From Stomorhina lunata (Eukaryota > Arthropoda > Insecta > Diptera > Rhiniidae), in the NCBI GenBank assembly GCA_933228675.1, contig OW121744.1, forward strand, positions 58,733,775 to 58,797,774: a stretch of 64,000 nt of DNA. The letters are read 5' to 3'. The notes below the pieces were generated by a model. That model did no database searches. It saw only the letters and a program-made list of their open reading frames with translations, and was not told the DNA's origin. The stretch's first letter is position 1; each line of letters begins with the position of its first letter. The position numbers and the translations under genes were made by a program. This document shows positions 36,034-46,610 of this stretch, piece by piece.

Positions 36034-37555
36034 ATGAAAAGTTTGTATTTAAATAAAATAATAAATGTTGTACTAGTAATTTAAATTTAAACTATTTAGC
36101 AAATGAAGACAGAAATACCAGTTCCTCGGAAGATGTAATCGACCATGAGGATGAAGATATTTGTACACCCAAAGAATTGAACAAATTATTTAAACATAAG
36201 TACATAATACATGATGAACCAGATGTGGCCTTTGAAGATAGCTATATTCTTAAACTAGCAAAAGATGAGTAAGTTTCATTTGTATATTTTTAACATATGT
36301 ATTACAAATTTTAATCTTTTAGTTCCTTTACTTGCATAGCCGCCGGCTTGTCTGATGGAACGGTTCGATTATTTGAGGTAAATTCCGAAAAGGGCTTACA
36401 CATAAAACCGCCAATGTCAGATGGAATTAGACAGAAAACAAATATTTGTGGTTTACGTTTCGTTGACGAGACACCAAATTTGTTGTTAGTAGGAAACACT
36501 AATGGTCTCGTACGCCTTTTAGATTTGCGAACACCAGGCGAAGTAGCCACTTTTAAAAATGTGCCCGCTAGTAGTTTAGAGCCCATTGATATTGGATCTT
36601 GCGATAGTAACGCAAATGGTCGTTTGTTGTGCATGGGAACTCTACAAAAAGGCAATAATGTTAATCTCTTATTTTACGATATGAGATCATCAAATCAGTT
36701 ATTTCGCTACTTGGAAAGTCATCAAGATGATATCACCAGTTTACGTTTTCATCCACAAAATCCGGATTATTTATGTACAGGATCTACAGATGGTCTGATA
36801 AATATTTATGATGTTACGGAACAAAATGAAGACGATGCAATTTTGACTACAGTAAATACTGAAGATACAGTGCATAAAATTAATTGGTAAGACTGTTTTT
36901 TTGTCTTAAATACTCGGTATTGAATATAGCTTCTCGATATACTACTATTCTTGTTTTTTATTTAACAAAATATGTATGTATTTATAAATAATAAAAAAAA
37001 TGTAATTTCAGGCATAAAAATTCCAAAGGCCAAGATATTGTGTCCTGTATAACTCATACAAATAGTTTTAAATCTTATGAATTTGATGGTGATCTAATAG
37101 CTGAATTCGATCGATTAAAATTAACGAAAAACATTAAAAGAAAAAATGAATCCAATTTCAATTTAATTGATTGTCACAGCACGAAGGATAACGCCCTGAT
37201 GCTGATTGCCGGTACCAATTCAAACAATGGGTAAATATTATAAAAATACCAATAATTACATTAAAATTAATTAGATTAAATTTCTTTCTTTTTATTTAGT
37301 GCAATATTACGCTCCTGCAAAATACAAAATGATCATATATTACCTTATGCTAATCTAGAAGGTAATAAACAAATTGTACGTGAAAGCATTTTTGATGCCA
37401 AAACTGAGATATTTATAACTGCTGGCGAAAGTGGTCTTGTTACACTATGGACACCACAATCATGGAATAATTTAACAACAAAAATAAGTGATTCAACTTC
37501 AAGTGGAAATCTAAAAATTAAAAATAAGAAATCTAATAAATTTGCACCTTATTAA
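36034..37555 (+). CDS. WDR89: WDR89-like WD40 protein, copy 1
   Basis: Beta-propeller protein. Supported exons: 36100-36268, 36323-36886, 37012-37230, 37300-37555, all GT/AG and phase-consistent, with stop TAA at 37553-37555. The sixth-repeat region ESHQDDITSLRFHPQNPD and GSTDGLINIYDV matches human WDR89 (THSDDVTxxRFHPSNP, GSSDGLVNVFD), and the last blade has GNKQIVRESIF and AGESGLVTLWTPQ. The C-terminus is Lys-rich (KIKNKKSNKFAPY). Exon 1 is uncertain: it must end in phase 1, and the best candidate is ATGAAAA at 36034-36040 followed by a GTTTGT donor, giving about 404 aa. The exon plan is identical to the second copy at 43307, so the two are tandem paralogues, roughly 60% identical by eye in exon 3. 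An acidic segment precedes the propeller. Confidence 0.85.
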
Positions 37556-37559
37556 GGAC

Positions 37560-37565
37560 AATAAA
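37560..37565 (+). terminator. Possible poly(A) signal of WDR89 copy 1
   Basis: AATAAA starting 5 bp after the stop codon, which would give a very short 3' UTR. No competing signal was checked further downstream. Confidence 0.4.
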
Positions 37566-37884
37566 TAATTTTGTTATGTAATTGTTTTAATGTTTATTTA
37601 TACCTACAATTATTAAGGGCAAAGAGATTCTCTAGTTTTTTAGAATTGGTTTAGACTATATCAGGTTGGCAGCATTAGGTTGTCAGGATCATACTCAGGC
37701 AATCATCAATCTACTCAGAACTTCACCTTACTTTTAATTTTATTTCGATTACACATCACTTTTTTGGTTTAAACTTTAAAATGTCTCTGAATTAAAAGTT
37801 ACAAAATATATACATATTTATTTAATTACGATCTCAACGGAGATGCTAATGCATAAAATTTGGGAAGAAGATCTGTCCTCCTAG

Positions 37885-39130
37885 AATGAAGTTATATTCG
37901 GCTGTGCCGAATCTTATATACCCACCATTAAGTTGTGTTAAATTTAGAAACTCATCACATATATCTACGAGGGTGCAGCAAATTCAACACGTGGACCAAA
38001 TTCGAAAAAAGTTGTTACGCTAGTTGATATTGTTGGTAAAATATTTGGACTAAATTCGGTTCCAGTAGCTTTATAGTTCAACACTTAAAAGTACGTAAGT
38101 TGTTTCCCTAGTATTTACTTTGAACAAAATTCGTTATAGTAACCAGATATGGTTTTACATTAATAAGTTGTTAAATACTTTTCGTTTATCTTAATATTTA
38201 GGTAGGCTAAAGATGTTGATAGTAATACGACAGGTCCAAATATTTAGTTAGGAGTTCCTAATGCATACGCCGTATATAAAGTATGGATATTGGTGCAATC
38301 TTAATATGCTGCTTGTACCTCCGAATTCTTTTGATTGTAGATATAAAAAGGGGATATATATGGTAATTATGTATGTATGTTTTTTGCGAAATACAAAATT
38401 AAGTAGATATAAAGTTTACAAGTAGTTACACTCGTTCGCATTAATAACACACGGGATGAACAGTCATGAACCTAACAAAAACAAGTAAGAGTGTTATATT
38501 CGGCTGTGCCGAATCTTATATACCCACCATCAAGTTGTGTTAAATTTAGAAACATATCTCATATATCTACAAGGGTGCAGCTAATTCAAAATCTGCACCA
38601 AAACTGGAAAAATCGCTAAGCTATTTGGTATTGTTGGTAAAACCTTTGGACTAAATTAGGTTTCCGTAGCTTTATAGTTCAACATTCAAAAATATTTTAG
38701 TGGTTTCCCCAGTATTTACTTTGATCAAAATTCGGTCTCATAACCGGGTATAGTTTTACATTAATAAGTTGTTAAATACTTTTCGTTGTGATTAATATGT
38801 AGTTAGGCTAAACACGTTAATAGTAATACGACAGGTCCATATATTTCGTTATGAGTTCCTAATGCATTCATCATATATAAAGTCTGGGCTGAACATTGAT
38901 TGATGCCTATATAATTTCATAGGTGCAATATTAATATAATGAATGTACCTCCAAATCTTTTTGATTGTAGATATAAAAAGGGGATGTTATATATGTAAGA
39001 ATTATAGCAAAATGTTGGCCGATTGTAACAAAATTTTACACACTGGATGGTATTTATATAAAGCTTATTCTTGCAAAATTTTGCAGCCATAGCTGTCATA
39101 GATTCTAATTTAATAGCTTTTAACTGGTCT
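37885..39130 (+). repeat. Two tandem copies of a ~600 bp dispersed repeat
   Basis: Copies begin near 37892 and 38492 with TTATATTCGGCTGTGCCGAA then TCTTATATACCCACCATNAA, and share GGGTGCAGCNAATTCAA, GACTAAATT, GTTGTTAAATACTTTTCGTT and TAGTAATACGACAGGTCCA. The second is preceded by AACAAGTAAGAGTG, the same kind of head as the other dispersed family. A segment of the first (about 38376-38478) is found inverted at about 31458-31565. Confidence 0.75.
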
Positions 39131-39305
39131 CACTCTACACTTCGCTATAAAACTAATGATAGCTAATCTACACGACTTGACTAGTTTTGAGGTAATGCTA
39201 CATCATTCCAGGGCCTTTGTGTATGTGTAAATAAATAAATTCCAGGACCTTTGTGTATGTCGAGTGCTGCACAAGAGTAAATAAACTTTTAATCATCTTC
39301 ATCGA

Positions 39306-39890
39306 CAGCATAATGCGTTCGGCTCTGAATTGTAGACACAGTATCCAATGGACACCCTTTAAACAACTCGAGGACTTGGAGTATGCCGATGACTTGTTTG
39401 CTAAGCCAAAGCTCAGGCCACCTTCATGAAAATATGTACTTTCAATTATATTGGAAATTTGGTATATACATAAGAAGTGGCGACGGCGAGGACATTAAAT
39501 TGAATATTAATAACGCAAAATCTGCATTTAGCATTCTCGAGCTATTTGGGAATCTCGGCAAATATCAACAACTAAGTTACGAATATACAACTCGAATGTC
39601 AAGTCCATCCTGTACTACGGTTGAGAAACTTGGAAACGCACAAATGACGTCAATACGTGCCTGAAAACAAATGCTTATGGCAAATCCTTATATGTATATG
39701 GTGTCCGAAGCGCATAAGAAATGAAGTTCTACTAAACGCCAAAAACCAAATCCCTGCTTCTATAGAGCTGGACACACTTCGTAGGCCAAATATCAAGATT
39801 GTTCGACAAGGGCTTCGTTGTAATCCACAAAGAATAGAACATCGTGCTGTTTTTGTAACTGCAATATTATTGTTAATATCGCAGAGGTGG
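39306..39890 (+). pseudogene. Non-LTR reverse transcriptase relic with YADD box
   Basis: A decayed frame reads IMRSALNCRHSIQWTP then FKQLEDLEYADDLFA, the reverse-transcriptase catalytic YADD region with the usual spacing to the upstream IMR..GIQWT motif, then NISTTKLRIYNSNVKSILYYG (KLKLYxSxVLSTLLYG). Frameshifts and stops throughout. It lies between WDR89 copy 1 and Xrcc2. Confidence 0.75.
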
Positions 39891-40024
39891 CAGTCCTAGG
39901 TCGGAATCCTATGATTTCCGAGTCGTTCCGGTACGGTATGGTTGAGGCCCTCTGCTTCACTGGGAGTCAGGGATAACAGAAGAAGAATTACGACTTGTTA
40001 AAAAATGGTTTTAATATAGGTACT

Positions 40025-40771
40025 TTACTTATTCAAAAATTCTATTCCATAATCATTGATTTCTATTAGCGAATCGTTAAGGTAACTACTGCCATCGATA
40101 TGCTTAATTAGTCTTAATTTATAATCTATCAATGAATGTGGAAAGTAAAAGCTCGACTTTAATTTTCCTTTCGAATAATTGTCGTCCACTGTGTAGGCAC
40201 AACATATACCATGCTCCTGGCACAAAGGTTTCAAACGTTGAATCAATTTCTTGTAGTGCGTGCCCATACGTTGTAACTGTTGATTGCACTCGTCCCAGTA
40301 GAATGTGTCTAAGCCGTCAATGGCAAGTAATGAAACTCTTTTATATTCCCAGAGCAACTCCCCAACATTTTCAAAGGAAAATTCAAATTCATCGGCTGAA
40401 TAACAGGGCAAATATATGATATTATTGCTGGAATATTGTATGACTTCTTCTATTGGACGCTGACAGTAGATATCGTTTTTACTTATTACACTTTGAATAT
40501 ACTCCACAAAGTGTTTCGTATCAAATTTATGGCATAAATTAACAAAAATCACTTGATTACTCCCACCGTCAAGGCCACATTGTTTTAGTGAAGTACGCGC
40601 GATCAATTCATACAATAGTATTCTTTTTCCAGTTCCAGGTGCGCCAGAAATTTCTATAAGAGATTTTCCTTGAGGTCCATTTGCAGGAAAAACTTCTTTC
40701 CAAACATTATTTAACTGAGGTCTCCGGTTTCCAATCGATTTAACCAAAAATTGATAGCCGGATAGAATCAT
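40025..40771 (-). CDS. Xrcc2: XRCC2, RAD51 paralogue (single exon)
   Basis: RAD51-family recombination mediator (BCDX2 complex in vertebrates) acting in homologous recombination. 248 aa, single exon; an in-frame TAA directly abuts the ATG, fixing the start. Evidence: P-loop GAPGTGKR (residues 43-50) with following ILLYELIAR; VIFVNLCHKFD (the XRCC2 xFIDTDYHFD block); Walker B-like VSLLAIDGLDTFYWDE, matching human LCLLILDSLSAFYWID; and a C-terminal INDYGIEF resembling IGESGVEF. Human XRCC2 is 280 aa. Unusual: the Ser/Thr that normally follows the P-loop Lys is Arg here. Published work on human XRCC2 found ATP binding dispensable, which makes a decayed P-loop plausible. The gene is antisense to, and lies between, the two WDR89 copies, and its ATG is 82 bp from a Harbinger-like insertion. 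Confidence 0.88.
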   Translation of the reverse strand: MILSGYQFLVKSIGNRRPQLNNVWKEVFPANGPQGKSLIEISGAPGTGKRILLYELIARTSLKQCGLDGGSNQVIFVNLCHKFDTKHFVEYIQSVISKNDIYCQRPIEEVIQYSSNNIIYLPCYSADEFEFSFENVGELLWEYKRVSLLAIDGLDTFYWDECNQQLQRMGTHYKKLIQRLKPLCQEHGICCAYTVDDNYSKGKLKSSFYFPHSLIDYKLRLIKHIDGSSYLNDSLIEINDYGIEFLNK

Positions 40772-41252
40772 TTAAATGTTATTATTTTTGAACGGGAACA
40801 AAACTATTTTTAAAATTATATTTTTGGTACCAAATACGCGCGTAATTGTTTATAGTGGGTACACACTATGCAATGTATTTACATAATTGGTGCATTTCAT
40901 TATAGATTACATCGTTTTAATGATGTCATTTTGGATTGCATTCGAAATTTCATCAGCATACACTAATTAATTATCTGTTTAGTTAATTTATCTAGCAATA
41001 TTGATAATAATACGCCCTCGTTCAATAAGTCTGATAGTTTTTTATTGAAACATAAAAAAACGAAAAGTTGTCGTTGGTGTTAATTCATTTTGCGCCGAGC
41101 CATTTCGAAAAATTTCGGCTGAAACGTCCAGTTGGGTCTAAATTAATTGCTTTTACAAAGTACTGACCTTCAAAAGACAGCTGTTAAAATTTTCATGATA
41201 TTTTATTGATTATTTTGTAAGTTTTACAGTGAATCTGATGGGAAAAATACCG

Positions 41253-41870
41253 TTAGGTTAGGTAATAAAGGAGGTGTCAAGCGACACGTTCACTCGTAGA
41301 CCCCTGGGGTCCATTGTCATCCTTTTATAGAAGAGGAGAAAGAAAAAGATTGAAGATAGAGGAAGAGAAAAGATAATACAAAGTTGTAGAGGAAGAAGAA
41401 TAATACCCTATCTAGGCCAGTTGAGACCAGTGGTGAACCCAACAATATCATGCAACCTGCACTGTTGCAGATTCTGCAGATCAGCAAGGAATCTGCTGCC
41501 TAAATGTTTGAGCCTTAGGTTTTGCTGCCTTGGACAGTGCAGAGAATGTGTTCTACCAACTCGGACGAATCCGAATTTAATTCACAGTGACCCGTAAGGA
41601 ACCCTATACATCATCTTAAGCTTGATCTATTCAGACCTAATAGAAGCTTGGTTCCATTACTGTCCGGCTTACCCCATGTCCTTGTAGTTTCCTTGTTAAT
41701 CCAAGACTTAATGCCCAGATAAAAGTGACAGATAGGTGGAACCATATCCGACACTCTTTGACTTAAGTCTAGACACGAGCCTTGTCTGGCAACTTCGTCC
41801 GCAACTTCGTTGCCAACGATGTCGCAATGACCTGGAAACCAGCACAATCTAATCCTTTAACTGAAAGATA
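41253..41870 (-). pseudogene. RNase H retroelement relic nested in the Harbinger-like element
   Basis: Minus-strand LCWFPGHCDIVGNEVADEVA (RNase H terminal block) and 3' end GTTAGGTTAGGTAATAAAGG followed by the family's GGAGACC-like CGTAGACCCCTGGGGTCCAT. Degenerate. Confidence 0.75.
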
Positions 41871-41881
41871 GGTCTCAGTAT

Positions 41882-42175
41882 ACCGTGGTATAGCAGGTCA
41901 GTCATCAGCCTAGCATACCAGAGCTCCCAAGTTCGATCCCTGGCCAGTCCCACTTGAAAAAATAAATTTTCCAAAAATAGCGGTTCACCTCATAACTCAG
42001 CTAGCCACTGGTTATTGTGTTTTGGGCTATGTAAAACTTCTCTAACTAATGCATTTGCCGTTCGGAGCCGGAGTTAAAACGTAGGTCCCTTTCAATGAGT
42101 CTTAAAATAGAATCGAATGCAGCTCATTGTCTGAAAGAAGTACCCCTTGTTCCAATTTTAATGTCGTGGGAATCT
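41882..42175 (+). mobile_element. tRNA-derived SINE, copy 2
   Basis: ACCGTGGTATAGCAGGTCAG, CCTAGCATACCAGAGCTCCC, AAGTTCGATCCCTGGCCAG (B box GTTCGATCC), followed by the shared body (CAGCTAGCCACTGGTTATTG, AACTTCTCTAACTAATGCAT, GGTCCCTTTCAATGAGTCT) and end CCCCTTGTTCCAATT. Confidence 0.8.
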
Positions 42176-43306
42176 TGTATGAAGTGGCGTGAGTTAGCTA
42201 ACATTGCAAAGATATTAAAAGAACATTTTTTCTTTATTTTGCATGATCGTTTGACTATAAGAGAATTCTGTTCAAAGTAGGTGCCGCGTTTGCTCACTCT
42301 TGAGCGAAACAAGAACTGAGCAATGCTGAAATTACATGAATTGAAACTGATCCCACCGTATTTGTCAGATTGGGATACTAGAGACCACTAGATTTTCGCT
42401 GACCTCAAAAAATTTAAGATTTAAAGAAATTTAGCATAAACGTTAGGTCTTTTCAGCCATATGTTAAGTTATAATATTCCCACATTGATAGTTTTTTCTT
42501 TTGTAAAGGTCAAGGTGGATTATACTCCGTGCATTCAAAAACGGTCGCCATGACTTTATTGGCTGCAAACCTAGCTTCTTTGGCTTCGATTTTCCACGCC
42601 GATTTTTGGTTGCCGGTGTGCAAAATTATATTGCTGATAAATAACGCCAAAATTGTATTGAGTTAGTTTTTGATTGTAAGCAAATGGTCTGATCGGTTAA
42701 AACCATACCGTACATTTAGTTTATTGTTTCAGATGTAGAAACCTCAATTGGGTTTCCATAATCAGAAACCAATTATTTACCAATGAGATAGTGTACTCTT
42801 GATAGGAGTAATTTAAATTTCTTTATTGAGTCTGGAAATTCAGAAAGTCACGGACCCGCCTTAGTTCAAAAATTAGAAAATGATATTGGATTCATGATTT
42901 CATTATTGATCTCACTATGTGTATGTCAAAGCGTGTTTTCTGAATAGGAAAACCCTTACGGAAATGCATTGCATAGTGTGTACCCACTATTAGAATGTTT
43001 GATATTCACAAATAACATAACGGAAAATGGCTGCCAGATGGTATAGATACAAAAATTTACAATATTTAAAGAAATAGATTTTATCCTATAATAAATGTTT
43101 TAAAATGTGAATAGGACGATTCGGCTATTATTGATATATATTTCTTACAGTACATTTTACAATTTAAAGCAATCGATAATTTTTAAATCAAAACAAAAAA
43201 CTGTCATCACTAATCGCACATGTTGCATGTCTGTTGTTGTTATTGCTGTTCATTTCATAATAAATAATAATACAGAGTGCAGTAATTTTTTAACAAATTA
43301 AAAAGT

Positions 43307-45985
43307 ATGACAAAAACAAGAAATATATTCACGGGTAAATACAACTTTGATACGATTTTTAAAATACTTAAGAATATAATTATAGAAGCCGAGGATGTTC
43401 CTTTGCCCAGCAGCGACGACGAAGAATCAAATGGAGAGTCTGCCATTGAAGATGATGATACATGTACTCCATTTGAATTGGAACAGTATTTTCAACATAA
43501 ATATAGTCTAAATGATGAAACAGCTGTAACCCTAAGGAAAAACTATATACTTAATTTAGACAAAGATGAGTAAGTTTTGTACAATAGATACTTAAAAAGA
43601 TGATACTTTAAAAATCTATTGCTAGTTCTTTGACGCGCTTAGCTGCTGGTTTATCTGATGGTTCGGTTCATCTGTTCAATATTAGTCCAGAACGTGGTCT
43701 TAGCTATGCTACACCCGATTGTATAACAGCACCCACCAACAGTCCCTCTAATGTTTTTAGCATATGTGGAGTACGTTTTGTAGATGAGACTCCAAATCTC
43801 GTATTAGTAGGTACAACAAATGGTCTTGTACGACTCTTCGACTTGCGCACTCACAATGAAGTGGCACAATTTCAAAACAATCCGGAGACTGAGGCGGAAG
43901 CTGCATTGATGCCAAAAAATATTGTCTGTTTTGATCGCAATTCAAATAGTCGCGTTTTATGTGTGGGCACTGAACAGCATCACAATAATGTTTATTTATT
44001 GTTCTACGATTTGAGGGAACGTAAACAAATGGGTGGATATTTTGATAGTCATCAAGATGATGTGACAACATTACGTTTCCATCCAAATAATCCTGATCTA
44101 TTGTGTTCTGGTTCAACAGATGGGTTAATAAATGTTTTCGATATACAAAAGACCAGTGAGGAAGAAGCCTTGCTGACAACCTTTAATACTGTGAGCAGTG
44201 TACATAAAGTGAATTGGTGAGTTATTTTTAACTTTAACTTACATACATATATCTCTGAAGTTAGTGTGCCGATTTAGATCAGTCCTTTGGTAATAATATT
44301 TACGTATAATTGTTTGTCGATTTGTGTTAGCCTTTTGTTTTAAGGGAATAATTTTGAATGGTTATCAGGTCTATGGTGGAAAAGTTTTTGTCAATATTGG
44401 AAAATTTCTTAACAGCTAGTCGACTGATTTAGATGAGCTCTTCAGCAATAATAACATTGTGCTCAATTTTGTCAACTTTTTCTTACCGACATAAATAAGA
44501 CCTAGTGGGTAAAGATAAATCGAGTAAACTGAATTCAATGGTGCTAACCATGCTCGAATTACCTTTACCCACTAGGTATCCCTTTTGTTTTTCAACTAGC
44601 ACAGTGTAATTTGTAAGTATTGTGTTGTCTATCTTGGGTTATTAGGGTATATGCCGAATCTTTATTTTAGATACATATCTAAGATATATAAATTTTGAAT
44701 GGAAATCAAGCCTACATAGTTTCTGCTTCTGTATTATATCAGATTTTATAACGAGATGGCTCAGTATCCAAATTATTTGTGTGCCTGGCTATACAAGGAA
44801 ACTGTTAACAAACGAGTTAGCGAGACTTGGGATTACTTTACAAATTTGAGATGAACTAATTATTATTAATAAATGTTAGTATATATACACAGGCGTTGTT
44901 GTTGTTGTTGTTGTAACAGCGTGACCTGTAATCAAAATATGAAAAAAAAAAAAAAAAAAAAAAAAATACACAGGCGTGAATCGCCTTGGTATATCATACC
45001 AAAGGTGCCAAGATCGATCCCCGGACTCACTTGAAAAAAAAAATTCAAAAAAGCGGCGGTTCACCTCATAACTCAGCTAGCCACTGGTTATTGAGTATTA
45101 GGCTATGTAAAACTTCTCTAACTAATGCATTTACCGTTCGGAGCCGGATTTAAAACGTAGGTCCCTTTCAATGAGTCTAAAAATAGAATCGTATGCAGCT
45201 CATTGTCTAAGAGAAGTACCCTTGTTCCAATTGGAATGTTGTCGGAGAATTATACTAAAAATTTTTATACACAGCTCGACTTGGATTTTCAAATCGAATT
45301 ATTGTCTTTTGTCATGTAATCTAAATGAGAATTGTGTTGCGTAACAGGTTGCAATGTTTGTAGCCACAATACCACATTTGAAAGATATTTGCAACAATGC
45401 AAAACTACATACATTTTTATATTAATTTCTTTAATCGCTAAATAATTAAATTTAAATTTTATTTTAAGGCATAAAAACGTTTACGACAAAGATATAATCT
45501 CCTGTATAACGCATACAAATGATTTTAAAATGTATGAATGTGAAGAAGGTGATTTAATAGCTGAATTTGGAAGAGACAAAATCACCGAATGCATTAAACG
45601 TAAAACAACAGCAAATTGCAACTTGATTGACTGTCACAATAATGCGGATGGTGGAATGTTTTTGTTGACTGGCTCAAATTTAAACAAAGGGTTCGTTACA
45701 ATTGTCAACAATATTTTAAAATATATTTTATTCCTATATTATATTTCTAGGGAAATAATGCGTTCTTTGATGGTACAGAATAAACAACTATTACCAGGTG
45801 CTGACTTTCAGGGAAACAAGCAGATTGTGCGTGAAAGTGTATTTGATAAAAATTCAAATGTTTTAATAACTGCTGGAGAAAGTGGCATAGTTACACTTTG
45901 GACACCCCAAACTACGACGACTGGATCAAGCAACAGTTATTTAAAAGCCAAAAAGAAAAAATCAAATAAAACCATGCCTTATTAA
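43307..45985 (+). CDS. WDR89: WDR89-like WD40 protein, copy 2
   Basis: Exons 43307-43334, 43386-43569, 43626-44216, 45469-45690 and 45751-45985 give 419 aa, all GT/AG. The first intron (51 bp) is phase 1, as required also in copy 1. Diagnostic sequence: SHQDDVTTLRFHPNNPD, GSTDGLINVFDI, FVDETPNLVLVGTTNGLVRLFDLRT, GNKQIVRESVF, AGESGIVTLWTPQ, and a lysine-rich tail KAKKKKSNKTMPY. Residues about 10-35 are acidic (SSDDEES, EDDDT). Intron 3 (1.25 kb) contains a SINE and a short poly(A)-tailed fragment. Intron 4 (60 bp, 45691-45750) contains no in-frame stop, so its retention would insert 20 residues rather than break the protein. Function in flies is not known to me; in humans WDR89 is a poorly characterised propeller protein. 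Confidence 0.87.
44897..44965 (+). mobile_element. 69 bp poly(A)-tailed retro-insert with 12 bp target duplication
   Basis: ATACACAGGCGT occurs at 44885-44896 and again at 44966-44977; between them lie GTTGTTG repeats, TAACAGCGTGACCTGTAATC and a run of about 25 A. This is the hallmark of a severely 5'-truncated retroposition. It lies in intron 3 of WDR89 copy 2. Confidence 0.75.
44975..45266 (+). mobile_element. tRNA-derived SINE, copy 3
   Basis: Diverged head (TGAATCGCCTTGGTATATCA, GGTGCCAAGATCGATCCCCG) and well-kept body (AACTTCTCTAACTAATGCAT, GGTCCCTTTCAATGAGTCTA, GAGAAGTACCC). ATACACAG occurs just before its head (44966) and just after its end (45267-45274), consistent with a target-site duplication. 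In WDR89 copy 2 intron 3. Confidence 0.75.
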
Positions 45986-46109
45986 GAAATATAAGTATAT
46001 ACACACAACTCTACTTTGATTTTCCAATCGATTAATTGTATTCTATAATGCTAGCACAGCAAATTCTTTAGCAGTAGTTGGTAGTTGAAAAATTAAAAGT
46101 CACTATAAT

Positions 46110-46610
46110 GAGCCCTTAGATTGAAATGATCGCAACCGACAGAAAAAATATTCATCGTAAGCGACAAAAAATCTTAATTAAACAAAAACGGTGAATGTTT
46201 TGGTGCATAACATTTTTGTTCTTTGTTAGTTTGCAACTTTCGACAAACTAATTAAATTTTTTCTAAATGGTTTAGAAGTTATCGTGCAAAATATTGTATA
46301 TGGAGTTTTTTAGTTTTAATTCAATAACTTTTAAGCTACTGGGCGGATTGTATATGCAGAAATCGCCCGATTTTTAAAAACATGTATATTTTTAGCATAG
46401 TGGCCTCTACACTGTGCCAAAGTTGAGCACCATTGTATGTAAAACCTATTGGTCCGTATAACTTTCGTAAATATAAACCCATCGAAAAGATTTTTACACA
46501 TTCGAAAACTGCTTAAGAAAGAAAAATATGCTTACTGTACTACGCTATCTCTAATAGTTTAAGAGATATTTAACGGAATGTCGCTTACGATTATTTAAAT
46601 CTAAGGGCTC
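46110..46610. mobile_element. 501 bp MITE with GAGCCCTTAGATT ends
   Basis: Left GAGCCCTTAGATTGAAATGA and right TTATTTAAATCTAAGGGCTC are imperfect inverted repeats; CGTAAGCGACA near 46155 is mirrored by TGTCGCTTACG near 46580. A second, inverted copy starts at 63852. No coding frame. Confidence 0.7.

Larger units (their letters stand above)
40853..42989. mobile_element. Harbinger-like element (2,137 bp) with nested insertions
   Basis: Left end TAGTGGGTACACACTATGCA (40853 on) is matched by the inverse end TGCATAGTGTGTACCCACTA (to 42989), continuing inward for at least 23 bp. The flanks are TTA at 40850-40852 and TTA at 42990-42992, a 3 bp target-site duplication of the PIF/Harbinger type. It contains an RNase H relic (41253-41870) and a SINE (41882-42175), so the element itself is about 1.2 kb and non-coding. 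It begins 82 bp upstream of the Xrcc2 ATG and ends 317 bp before WDR89 copy 2. Confidence 0.8.

Noticed and set aside
43757..44179. 140-codon minus-strand frame
   Set aside because: Antisense shadow of WDR89 copy 2 exon 3.
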